Of a stretch of DNA of 64,000 nucleotides, positions 47,242 to 58,000 are shown in pieces. A model generated the notes under the pieces. The model was given only the letters and a program-made list of their open reading frames with translations, made no database searches and was not told where the DNA came from. Numbering within the stretch: position 1 is the stretch's first letter; every line of letters starts with the position of its first letter. The position numbers and the translations under genes are program-made. This DNA comes from Hemicordylus capensis (lineage: Eukaryota; Chordata; Lepidosauria; Squamata; Cordylidae): contig NC_069662.1 in assembly GCF_027244095.1 (NCBI RefSeq), positions 16,146,501-16,210,500 on the forward strand, given 5' to 3'.

Positions 47242-47580
47242 CCCGAGCGGGCGCGGGCTGGGTCCCCGACTACCCGGGGGCCGGCGGCTGGCTGTTGGGC
47301 GGCCCCCGCCCCAGTGACGCGCCTTCCCGGAGCGCAGCGCCGCCGCCGCCGCCGCCGCCGCCTCTCGCTCTGCTCTCGCTGCTGCCGCCGCCGCCGCCGC
47401 TGCTGCGGGTGACCATTTATGGCAAAGGGGATTCGCGGCTCGGGCAGGAAGGATGGAGAGACACCCCCACACACACACCCGCGCGCGCCCCCCACATACC
47501 GCATCGCGGTGGGGGGCACCAAGGTTGGAATCTGCCCCCAACATAACCCAGCCACCCCTACCCCAGCCATCGAGGAATGG
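47242..47580 (-). promoter_or_regulatory. TGFB1I1: TGFB1I1 5' UTR/promoter, GC-rich with GCC repeats
   Basis: The stretch just upstream of the start codon is very GC- and CpG-rich compared with its surroundings, as expected for a CpG-island promoter. It holds two GCC runs (about 47340-47362 and 47382-47400), which read as CGG on the transcribed strand. The transcription start was not located, so I cannot say whether the runs are in the 5' UTR or the promoter. AC/CACA-rich sequence follows near 47463-47478. Confidence 0.6.
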
Positions 47581-48859
47581 GACAATTCACACGTGACAGG
47601 GCATTAAAGCATGACCAGCCCACGGAGAGCTGGTCCTGTTAGGACGCCTGGACTTCATTCTTCGTGGAGGAGGACGACCAGAAGTGGACTAGAGCAAAGG
47701 GGCGAGGGGAGAGGCTGGGAGGAGGACACGCACCGCCTCGGTCCTCTGGGAGGAAAGTGGCATTAGAGGTGGAAAGTGGGGACGCAGCCGGACTCCTGAG
47801 TTCTTCTGTGGCAAGGATGGAAGCAGAGTCTAATGCTAATGGGGGGGACAAGGGTCTCTGTGAGAGGAGGAGAGGCAATATCGGGGAAGGGGTGCTAGGG
47901 ATGCAGACCCCAAGCATTTGCGTTCCCCTCTCATTTCACTGCCCCCCAACTTCATCACTCTCCCAGTGTTGCCCCTCCCCCTTTTCTCTCTCTCCCTACC
48001 CCCACCCAAAAAACTCCCTACCCCCACCCAAAAAAACCCCAACCACATGCGGAGCAGTTCCTCAGGCTTTACATCTGCCTGCACTCCTACTAGGTCCTCC
48101 AAGTAGGAAAAGGGATCGCCTAGTGGAGTCGTCGTTCTGGGTGCTTTCTGAAGACTTCTAGGCAGCGGCGGGTATTGGTGAGAAGAAGATGGTCTTCACA
48201 GCACCGAAATTCTATTCGAGTTTACTCTCCCAGGAAAATGTGTTTAGGACTCTTGCCTTTCCTAGGCATTTGGAGGATGAGCTCCCAGAAGAAAGCCTGT
48301 GGCGGCTAAAGCATGAGCATATTCCACTTGAAGAGGTGGTCTGCCCCCTTACTTTGCTATCCCATCTGTTCTGACGAGCCCCAGAACCTTTTGGATCACA
48401 GATGGCCAAACAAAGAAGAAATGTGCTATCCCAGAGTGCCACAGAGGTCACAGGTTTTGGCTAGAGATGGATTTTGGCTCACAGGCAGCTGGGAAATGGA
48501 AGGCGGTGGATTTAATCACTAGCCAAACAAGATTTGATTCGGGGGATGTTTAGGGGACAGAAAAAACACCGGAAACTGTTAACATGAGCCAAGAAAGCTG
48601 ACAAAAGGGAGAAATTCTAGAGTAATTCAGCTGTATTTATTCCTTCTCCCTTTCACTAGGCCAAGGCAGGTAGATGTTGGGGTGCTGAAATAATTAAGAG
48701 TGAGGAGAGGGATCATCTGGGGTTTGATTGCTTTAGAAAAGGGGCAGGAAAGTTTTCCTAAGAGTTTTGCATTTCCCCACCAGTGCTCTATACGCTTGAC
48801 CCAAAGAAGGGCAGAGAGAAAGGGAAACGTGGGCCACACCTGCCAGATGAGTGCAGGAA

Positions 48860-49170
48860 CAAAGGAAGTTGTCTAATACTGAGTCAGACCCTTGGACCAC
48901 CTAGGTCAGTATTGTCTACACAGACTGGCACCAGTTCTCCAGGGTTTCAGGCAGAAGTCTTTCCCAGCCCTAGCTGGAGATGTCAGGGAGTGAACCTTGG
49001 ACATTTTGCAGGCAAGCAGATACTCTGATCCTGAGCTACTGCCCCATCACATCTCAGAGCAGAGAGTGCGCTTGCATTTAGTTACCCATCCAATGCAATC
49101 CAAGGCAAAACCTGCTTAGCAAAGGGGACATCCATGCCTGCCACTGGAAGACTGGCTTTCCCATGCTGGA
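48860..49170 (-). mobile_element. Shared-tail SINE, minus strand, with 5S-like remnant
   Basis: Tail and body at 48860-49045 (ACTGAGTCAGACCCTTGGAC to CTGAGCTACTGCCCC). A decayed 5S-like head follows at about 49062-49170 (CAAAACCTGCTTAGCAAAGG). Confidence 0.65.
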
Positions 49171-49339
49171 GGCCTGCTGGCATACTGCAGTGTAGGAGCT
49201 GACAAACTCAGATTGCAGCGTCTGGAGACCGGGGCAGTGTGGCTTTAAGGCAGGCAGGCCCTGGTTCCACTCACCTGCCAAAATTCACTAGTGTCCCCAC
49301 CCCCCATGGCAAACAACAGCTTGTGGGGGTTAGTTTTCC

Positions 49340-49645
49340 TAGGGGAAGGGGAGGAGAGCTTGTCTCCACTAAGAATCATGAATTGTCTTCTTTGCTGAGT
49401 CCACCCTGGTTTGCATTGAGCTGGGTGACTTACATGTGAGCTGCTGTTAAGATATTCCCCTTAGGGGACGGGGCTGAAGCACAGAGGTAGAGCATCCGCT
49501 TGTATTCAGAAGGTCCCATCTCCAGGTAGGGCTGGGAGAGACACCTGCCTGCAACCTGGGAGAGCCACTGCCAGTCAGTGCTGACATCACTGAGCTAGAT
49601 GGGCCAGAGGTCTGACTCGGTAGAAGGCAGGTTCCGATGTAAGGG
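49340..49645 (+). mobile_element. 5S rRNA-headed SINE with tRNA-like middle
   Basis: The diverged head (GAGAGCTTGTCTCCACTAAG, CACCCTGGTTTGCATTGAGC) runs directly into AGATATTCCCCTTAGGGGAC. A tRNA-like CACAGAGGTAGAGCATCCGC and the shared tail GCTAGATGGGCCAGAGGTCT follow. It shows how the two SINE types are related. Confidence 0.7.
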
Positions 49646-50034
49646 GAAGGGGTTTCCTATTCCTACCCCTCTCCCCGCAGACAGGTTGTGATCCAATTCA
49701 AAGCCATCGCCCATCTGCAGCTATTAAGAAGAACACAATCCACAGAAACCCCGAGAACACATCTCACATCTAGTTGCGATCTTAGGCAAGCGAGGATGTT
49801 AAGTTCATTCTCACCCCACCAGCAGTATAGTATGGCAACGGTAATCCTGTTGTAAGGATTATGGAGCAGGTATGTGAAGTATTAGAACACACTCTATGAA
49901 TCATAGGCATTATTAACAGCCTCTCTTTGGGCTGCTCCACTGCACATGACCCTCCTGGCATGGCCTTGGATCCTGGAATTCTATATTCTTTTAGCATTCG
50001 GAGATTCTCCTGTACTGACGACCAGCAAGATGTA

Positions 50035-51619
50035 CAGGTGAAACTCGAAAAATTAGAATATCATGCAAAAGTCCATTAATTTCAGTAATGCAAATTAAAA
50101 GGTGAAACTGATATATGAGACAGACGCATTACATGCAAAGCGAGATAAGTCAAGACTTAATTTGTTATAATTGCGATGATCATGGCGTACAGCTCATGAG
50201 AACCCCAAATCCACAATCCCAGAAAATTAGAATATTACATGAAACCAATAAAACAAGGATTGTAAATAGAACAATATCGGACCTCTGAAAAGTGTAAGCA
50301 TGCATATGTATTCAGTACTTGGTTTGGGCCCCTTTTGCAGCAATTACTGCCTCAATGCGGCGTGGCATGGATGCTATCAGGCTGTGGCACTGATGAGGTG
50401 TTATGGAAGACCAGGATGCTGCAATAGCGGCCTTCAGCTCTTCTGCATTGTTTGGTCTCATGTCTCTCATCCTTCTCTTGGCAATGCCCCATAGATTCTC
50501 TATGGGGTTCAGGTCAGGCGAGTTTGCTGGCCAATCAAGCACAGTAATCCCATGGTCATTGAACCAGGTTTTGGTACTTTTGGCAGTGTGGGCAGGTGCC
50601 AAGTCCTGCTGGAAAATGAAGTCGGAAGGAAGCATGAAGTGCTCCAAAATCTCCTGATAGATGGCTGCGTTGACCCTGGACTTAATGAAGCACAGTGGAC
50701 CAACACCAGCAGATGACATGGCTCCCCAAATCAACACAGACTGTGGAAACTTCACACTGGACTTCAAGCATCTTGCATTGTGTGCCTCTCCATTCTTCCT
50801 CCAGACTCTGGGTCCTTGGTTTCCAAATGAGATGCAAAAGTTGCTCTCATCAGAAAAGAGGACTTTGGACCACTGAGCAACAGACCAGTTCTTTTTTCTT
50901 GAGCCCAGGTAAGACGCTTCTGATGTTGTTTGTTGTTCAGGAGCGGCTTGACAAGAGGAATACGACATTTGAAGCCCATGTCCAGGATCCGTCTGTGTGT
51001 GGTGGCTCTTGATGCACTAACTCCAGCCTCAGTCCACTCCTTGTGAAAGTCCCCAACACTTTTGAATGGCCTTTTCCTGACAATCCTCTCCAGGCTGCGG
51101 TCATCCCTGCTGCTTGTGCACCTTTTTCTTCCACACTTTCCCCTTCCACATAACTTTCTATTAATGTGCTTTGATACAGCACTTTGGGAACATCCAACTT
51201 CTTTTGCAATTACCTTTTGAGGCTTTCCCTCCTTATGGAGGGTGTCAATGATGGTTTTCTGCACAACTGTCAAGTCAGCAGTCTTTCCCATGATTGTGAT
51301 TCCTAATGAACCAGACTGAGAGACCATTGAAAGGCTCAGGAACCCTTTGCAGGTGTTGTGGATTGATTAGCTGATTGGAGTGGGACACCTGGAGCCTAGA
51401 CTGTTGAACCTTTTCACAATATTCTAATTTTCTGGGATTGTGGATTTTGGGTTCTCATGAGCTGTACGCCATGATCATCACAATTATAACAAATTAAGGC
51501 TTGACTTATCTCGCTTTGCATGTAATGCGTCTATCTCATATATCAGTTTCACCTTTTAATTTGCATTACTGAAATTAATGAACTTTTGCACGATATTCTA
51601 ATTTTTTTAGTTTCACCTG
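50035..51619 (-). mobile_element. Tc1-type DNA transposon, nearly complete
   Basis: The 1585-base element is flanked by TA on both sides (50033-50034 and 51620-51621). Terminal inverted repeats of about 200 bases begin CAGGTGAAAC and differ at only about eight places. Each carries an outer and an inner AAAATTAGAATAT motif, the IR/DR arrangement of Sleeping Beauty-like elements. The interior encodes a minus-strand DD34E transposase. Low terminal divergence suggests a fairly recent insertion. It lies between ARMC5 and TGFB1I1. Confidence 0.95.
50312..51291 (-). pseudogene. Tc1-type transposase, one frameshift
   Basis: Translation starts MGKTADLTVVQK at 51291. A paired helix-turn-helix region (KVIAKEVGCSQSAVSKHI) leads to LTWAQEK near 50905. 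There the reading frame shifts by one base in an A-run and continues as KNWSVAQWSKVLFSDESNF to a stop at 50312. Catalytic residues are visible: Asp in LFSDES (about 50850), Asp in QQDLAPAHTA, and Glu in LNPIENLW, with 34 residues between the last two (DD34E). Apart from the single-base loss the protein looks full length (about 330 residues). Confidence 0.9.
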
Positions 51620-51776
51620 TACATATTTAGGACTGTCTATATTTTCTGGGGGTTAGGAAATCAGTTTGAAGTGAAGACCTCATACATATCCTGACAAGGT
51701 ACGACACCAGACCTCATGGAACCAGCATGGTCACTTGGGAGTACCGTAAGGGATATTCACATATTTCACATACAAT

Positions 51777-52026
51777 CCCTATTCATATGTTATGTTCAGC
51801 ACTGGTACGAGTGTACAGTATACACAGATTCCGATCTTTATACAGGTACAGTTATTCACATGTTATGTTAGGAACAGGTACAGCAGTACACTACCTGTCC
51901 GCACCATACATTTTGAGGGGCCAGTTTGCAGGTTCATTTTTAAAACTAACACAGGGATAGTCATTCACACACACACACACACACACAAATGTAGTGTGTA
52001 CACTCAAGTATAATGTGTGAACAGGG
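51777..52026. mobile_element. MITE family A, copy 4
   Basis: CCCTATTCATATGTTATGTT start, GGAACAGGTACAGCAGTACA inside, and TATAATGTGTGAACAGGG end. It has an internal (AC)n at 51968-51988 and lies about 160 bases from the Tc1 element. Confidence 0.72.
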
Positions 52027-54167
52027 CTACAAGTATCTGTACATGCATATAAATTTTCATTTGAATTACTGTGCATGCAATCATTTTAGAAGTCAACACA
52101 AGGACTAGACCCCTCAAAAATGTAGAGTACAGATCAAGTGTACTACCACATGCAAGCTGAACAAAATATTTGACCATGTGTAGATTTTGCAAACACTGAA
52201 CATACTATACAAATAATCATCCACTTTCCACCCAGGTTGGCACAATCATATGAGCAAACAGAGTAGTACCAACCCCTGATATGGGTGCACAGGAAGTCTA
52301 GTAATAAGAACTGGTTGCAAGTCAGAACACTCAACCCAGGTTGCTTCTGCACCAAGTTGGTTGTCTGAATGGTGGTCGTGTGGCAAGTAGGGTTGGAATT
52401 TATATGGCACCTGCTCTTGAGTTTTTAACATCAGCCAGTCATGCACATGCAGAGGTTGACCAAGTAATTATTTTTCTATCCCATAGTGACAGGAGAAGCT
52501 TCACACAACTAGGCGCAGGGTGAATTTTAAGAAGTCAACAACCTTTACAGGAAGAGGGTAGCAGTAATATTTTCCCCCAAACCATCCATACTCTTAACAT
52601 CTCAGGAAGGAGAAAACAGGATACTTCTGCCTGATCTTCTAGCTGTCATTTTGCACGAAGTTCTAAGCAGTGGGATACCACCCAGCAGTAAGCCAGTGGT
52701 CAACTTCCAACACCCTATAAAATGCCATGGAATAGGCCAGACAGCCGATTCTCAGCAACAGAAAAATTGAATCAGGCTGGGAAAGGAGAGAATTTGGTGA
52801 ACTGGGAACCCTCTCCCACCCCACACCAGGCAAACAGGGCCTGCAGTCATCAGTCACTCGGGAAGTGGTTTCTCCCTCCCCTTCGCCAGCTCTCCAGACC
52901 ATCTGGATACAGTTAGAAAACAGGCGTTTCCTGTTCTTGGCGTGGAAAGGAGGAGGGGAGGGGAGGGACGAGGCTGGAAGGCCTCTCCATTCAATTCAAA
53001 GTGATTGGCAGGATAGGGCACATAAGCACACATTGGGAATCCCACCCCCTTAGAGCCACTTCTCCAGCTGATCAGCAGCCGCCCCCCAGCCACATGTTTA
53101 TGTTCTACACTAAAGACCTCAATAAGACAAGAGCACCAGATCCAGCCCACATGCAAGAGAACTGGGTTGGGCAGTGGGGAGAGAGACAACCTTGCTGCGG
53201 CTCTGTCAACTGACTGACATGCAGAACACAGCCCCAACCTCTGCTTACTGTCGTGACAAAACATTCATATTCATTTCCGCCATCCATGGCATCCCACCAT
53301 CTCTCACTTGTTCGCTCACACAAATAAAGGCAAGACCAGGCAGACATTTTGAGCAGGTCTGTGTCTGTATTTCTCTATGTACAGTAGCTTATATGCAATA
53401 TAATTCCATCTGCACAATTGGGCCACGCCCCTTCCAGCCCAGAGTCACAATTCAAGCTCCTTTCCTTAAAGAAGAGCACCCCCTACAGGCTCTTCCTCTC
53501 CATGCATCCCCAGGTCTGGGAAGGAGGGAGACATCCCAGCATCTGGCAGGTCGCTGCTGCTGCTGCTGCGTGATTTCCGGTGGGCCTTTGCTCTTTTCGT
53601 CCCACCCCGCTCTGCACTGCCAAGGATCAAGCTTCCTTCAGTTATACATTAGTGTCCCCAGCTGAAAAAGAGGTCCTCTCACCCAGTAGAGAAGAAAGCC
53701 GCCCACACATGCTATAGTTTCCGTCTGGGGCCGCTTCCTGGTGTGCACAGTACCAGAAAGGGGCCCCATCCACTCCCAATTTATGCTATGCCCAAGATAA
53801 TGCTGGGTTGGCTTTTCACTTGTCCTTGCCTAGAAGGACAGTCTCCCCAAATAAAGGTTATGCTGATTTTAAGCCAGATTTAAGCCACATTTTGTTTCTA
53901 GGTTTCTCCACCCTTCATTTAAATCCACCCACTGCCTCTTTTAGCCAACAGGATTATCTTACATTTCTGACAAAACATCTCCCTTCTTCTTTTCCCCTCC
54001 CCTTATGCTAACACCTTGACCCAACCTTATACACACAACCAACTCTGCCAAGGGGTGCACACTGCCACATCTTCCACCCCACAGGTCTGTTCACTCAGGA
54101 GATTGAACCAATAGCCCCTCTGGGACTGACCACTGACCCAGACTACCCTTCTTTGAGGATCAGCCCA

Positions 54168-54173
54168 TTTATT
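54168..54173 (-). terminator. Candidate poly(A) signal AATAAA for ARMC5
   Basis: AATAAA on the minus strand about 100 bases after the stop, followed by GT-rich sequence (reading GTCTGGGTCAGTGGTCAGT). This would give a short 3' UTR. Not certain. Confidence 0.5.
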
Positions 54174-54270
54174 CTCTTAACACTCCGGCTATCATCCTGT
54201 ATGTGTGTTCCGCTCCGATACTTCGGCTGTGCACCGACGACGAGCGGGAGGAGACCGGGGTATAAACCTA

Positions 54271-55066
54271 TCAATCCAGCTGGATTTCAGAACGACAGTT
54301 CCATGCCGACTCCATGATGGTGTCAAACAGCTCCTCAACCAGTCCACTGGGATTTCGGGGCGACTGGAGCAGTTCACCCAAAGCAGTAGCTTGCCGGACA
54401 GGGTCCGGAACCTCCCGGAGGGCATAGGTGACACATCGCTGGAGCAGGCAGGGCCGACTCTGCCGTTCGCCTAAGCGGTACACCTCGCCCAGAGAGCCAG
54501 GCCACAGGAAGTCCTGGCATACAGTGTCATCCACCAGGGACTTGAGCTCGGGGAGGAGATACTGTTCAGCGACTATGAAAATCTGTTCCGCCAAATCGAG
54601 GTGGAGCCGCACACCCAGCACTGGGCAGGGCTTCCCGCGGCAGCCATGGAGAAAATGGATAAGAGCCAAGCAGGGATTCAGCGAGAGGTCGTGAAGCGTC
54701 ACGGTGGTGGAGCGTGATTCTGCAAATCCTCCGCTCAGCATGGCACAGAAGACCTCGGAGGCTTCGCTGACCGCCTGGCGCGAGGCAGGCACCAGGGTGC
54801 CACAGTCAAGCTGGAAGTGCAGGTCAGCCCTGCCTTCGCTCACAAGCTGCTGATAAGGGCAGGGCACCTGGGAGTCCAGGCAGGGCCGCTTCCTGGTGGG
54901 AGAAGAGACACAGGGAGAAGAAGGGGGAGCCTGGGAGCCCAGGAGGAGGAAGAGTGAATCGGAGGCATAGAAGACGATGCGGGGGTCACGGCCCTGCACA
55001 AGGGCACGGAGGAGGCCACGCAGGCCAGAAAGCTCCACGAGAAGTCTCCGGCATGTGACGTTCTTC
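54271..55066 (-). CDS. ARMC5: ARMC5 last exon with BTB domain
   Basis: 264 codons and TGA. Begins [19 protein letters not shown]. The BTB fold starts at [21 protein letters not shown] and includes [12 protein letters not shown] and [16 protein letters not shown]-like helical tail contains [18 protein letters not shown] and [10 protein letters not shown]. Confidence 0.96.
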
Positions 55067-58000
55067 CTGCAGCCAAGGCAAAACACAGCAAGAGCAGAGC
55101 ATCATACCTCGGTCTTGAGCGAGATGCCGCCTCCCTTCTCCACTCCCCAAACATTTCTGGCCCCAAACTTTGGGGCAACACCAATGCAGCTGTGCTGTCC
55201 ATATATAACCTTCTTCCACAACGGCCCAAATTTGTACAATTTCAGACTCCCGCCATTAACGTGCCGTTATCTCAGACAGTCTTCACACACGTTTGCAAGC
55301 TTTTCAAAGACTTCTCAGTCTAGTGCAGGGCTGCACCACGTCTGCCCTCCTGATGATGTTGGCCTACAACTCCCATCAGCCCTGACTATGGGCCTCTGTG
55401 GCTGGGGGTGATGGGAGCCGTAGGCCAACATCGGCAGGACGGCCAGAGTTGTGCAGCCCTGGTCTAGTGGATCACATTTTGCCTTTCCAGCACCTTGGAA
55501 TGCATAGGGGGTACAAAGCAAACGTTTAACCCTCAACTGGATCAGCATCAACTGGATGCTTCTTTAGTCCTTGGAGGAAGGGACATCAGACTCACCTGCA
55601 GATCAAGGGCAGGGCAACCGCACAGGCGACCTGGTCCGATTCAGAGCCCGACATCAGCATGTGGGTGAGGACTCCCACACCGAAGGGGGATGCAGCTTGT
55701 ACACTCAGGTTCATCAGCAGCGTCTCACCTGGCGAGAGAAAAAGCCACATGTCAGAAACCGTATTTGCCACATCGCACCTCCATCTGGTGCACTGCCTGC
55801 TCCAACTCTGAAGGGACGCACAAACAGCTGAAGCTGCCTTCTTCAGAGTCAGACTACAGGTCCATCTAGGCCAGTACCGTCTACACTGACTGGCAGCAGC
55901 TTTCTGGGTTTCAGGCAGGGGTTCTTCCCAGCCCCAGCCGAAGCTGTCAGGAACACTCTGCAGGCAAAGCACTGGCTCCACTACTGAGCTGCAGAGTGAC
56001 CACCACCACCCGCCCCCATCCCAACAGGGAGGTAAATCCAGACATCATACTGGCCACCCTCCTATACCTCTCTCAGCTCCACATCCCAAGAGCTGCAGCC
56101 CCCAACATGTACCTGGTGCTCTATTTACATCTGCTTTAAGAGGCTTTGGGCTGAGAAAGGAGAGGCTCGTTCTGGTCTGGAAACCCTCTGAACCAATGCA
56201 AACTATGGACCGCGATTACTCAACGGCCAGGGGGACACAGCACTGGACAGGTTAAAGCCCTGTGCTATAAAGAGACTGGGATCTCAGGGTATTAAGATCA
56301 TACCCCGATGACAACGCTCCACCCCCCACGGCCCTACTGAAGTGAGCCAGGAGGAGAGAACCCCAATGCAGAATGTAGTAACCCTCTTTAACCTGTGGTG
56401 GGGGGTGCTCAAAAAATATAAGTGATACACAGGGAAGGTTCACACAACTGCGTGTAAGTACTTACAAGATTAACCGGAGATGGCGCACTCCCATCAGGTA
56501 TGACATCTGAACTCACCCATGTCTGGTTCCCAAAGCCAGTTAGCCACGTCTGCCACAGCTTTTGCCAACTTCAAGCCAAATTCTGTAACCAGGACTTGAC
56601 GTCGGCTTGACAAAGTCAGTTAAAACAGCACTGGGAATGGGAATGGGGCAGGTTCAGACATCGTGCCCAATGGGAGCATGCACACCCAGAGATCGCCGGT
56701 TCCTCCCGAGTCTAAAAATTATTTATTCATTCATAAGTAAAGCACTTTGGGAACTTTTGTTGAAAAGCAGTATATAAATATCCATCATGTTCGTATTCAT
56801 ACTTGGTAAGCACTTATAAGCACTGGCGTGAAACCATACATACATACACACACAAAACACACACCAAGTTCCTTCAGCCGTCTGATGTCATGCTGTCGAA
56901 CATACATGGAAGCTCCCGGCCACGACTCTTCAGAAGCAATGGTGGCAGCAGCCTGCTCCGGGGAGACACCCAGGATCAGCCAGGAGCGGATGAGCGAGGG
57001 CCCGTAGGAGCGGACAAAGGCCTCCAGGCAGATGGGGTTGCAGGTGAGGCGGTGCAGCAGCCGGAGGCAGCGGGACAAGGGGGCAGGGCTCCCCGTGATG
57101 TAATGCAGCAGCCCCTGCAGTGTGGCCGGCGTCACCAAGCTGCGGCTGGGATCCTCGGCTTGAGAAAAGCGCGAGAGAAGCAGCAGGGCTGGGGCTTCAG
57201 GGGCGTGGAGCTCTCTGTCGCCCCCATGCAGAGAGAAGGAGAAAGGCAGTGCCAAGGAGAGCAGTGGAGATGGCGTCTCCCCGGCCAGGCGGGATGCTTG
57301 AGGGGGTGTCACTGGCTCAAAGGGGAGCCGGAACCTGGCACGGCGTTTCCAGCAGAAGGTGGGGGGCCTCGATTCGTCAGGAGAAACCGGGAGATTCCGA
57401 ATGCTCAGCTTCGGGGGGCCCAAGCGGGCCTCCTCTGTGTTTGGTGATCTGGCGACAGGCCTGAGCGACAGCTGGCTTTGGTCATTCTTGCTCGGAATCA
57501 ACATTGTCGAAACCAAGTGTTGGCTGCTGGTCCCTGGTTCATTCTGGTCTGTTGTCGGTGCATTCTGGACTGACCCTTCCATCTTTTCATCTCCTTTGAC
57601 TGAATTTATCATCACCGAATTTGGCGGTGTCCCCGAAGACGACTGTAACTCATCCTGTCCAAGAGGTCCCTGACCAGGCTTGGTTAAATTTGCCGCTTCC
57701 AATGCCATAACCAGCCCCTTCTGCTGCTTACTGGTCCCAACCATTTCATGCTCCTTGTTCCCAGCTGAATCTGGTGTCTCCAAGGAAAGTGACTGTGCTG
57801 AATTGAGGCTTTCAGGTTCTTCCAAGATGGTCGATGTTATTGGGCATACACTCTGCTCCATTCCAGCTCCCTCTGCTGGGTTTAGAGCCTCAGAAGTACT
57901 TGGCTGTGCCGCAAGGGCCAAATCCAGCAATGGGGAGTCTAAGAAATCCGGAGATTCGACACCAGGTTGGGTTTTGACTCCAGATGCAGCATGGCAGGTC

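Larger units (their letters stand above)
47581..54167. other. Interval between TGFB1I1 and ARMC5
   Basis: Contains SINE remnants (48860-49645), the Tc1 element and MITE A copy 4. No gene is seen at 47581-48859 or 52030-54167. A + strand AATAAA at 53322 followed by GT-rich sequence exists, but no exon goes with it. Confidence 0.55.

Noticed and set aside
46598-47585. Long open frames on both strands upstream of TGFB1I1 exon 1
   Set aside because: They come from purine-rich (GGA/GAA) and GC-rich low-complexity DNA; the products are Ser/Pro/Leu or Arg/Glu runs with no domain.
51200-51327. Upstream Met (51327) as transposase start
   Set aside because: The Met at 51291 begins MGKTADLT, the usual Tc1-type N-terminus; the extra 12 residues are chance read-through.
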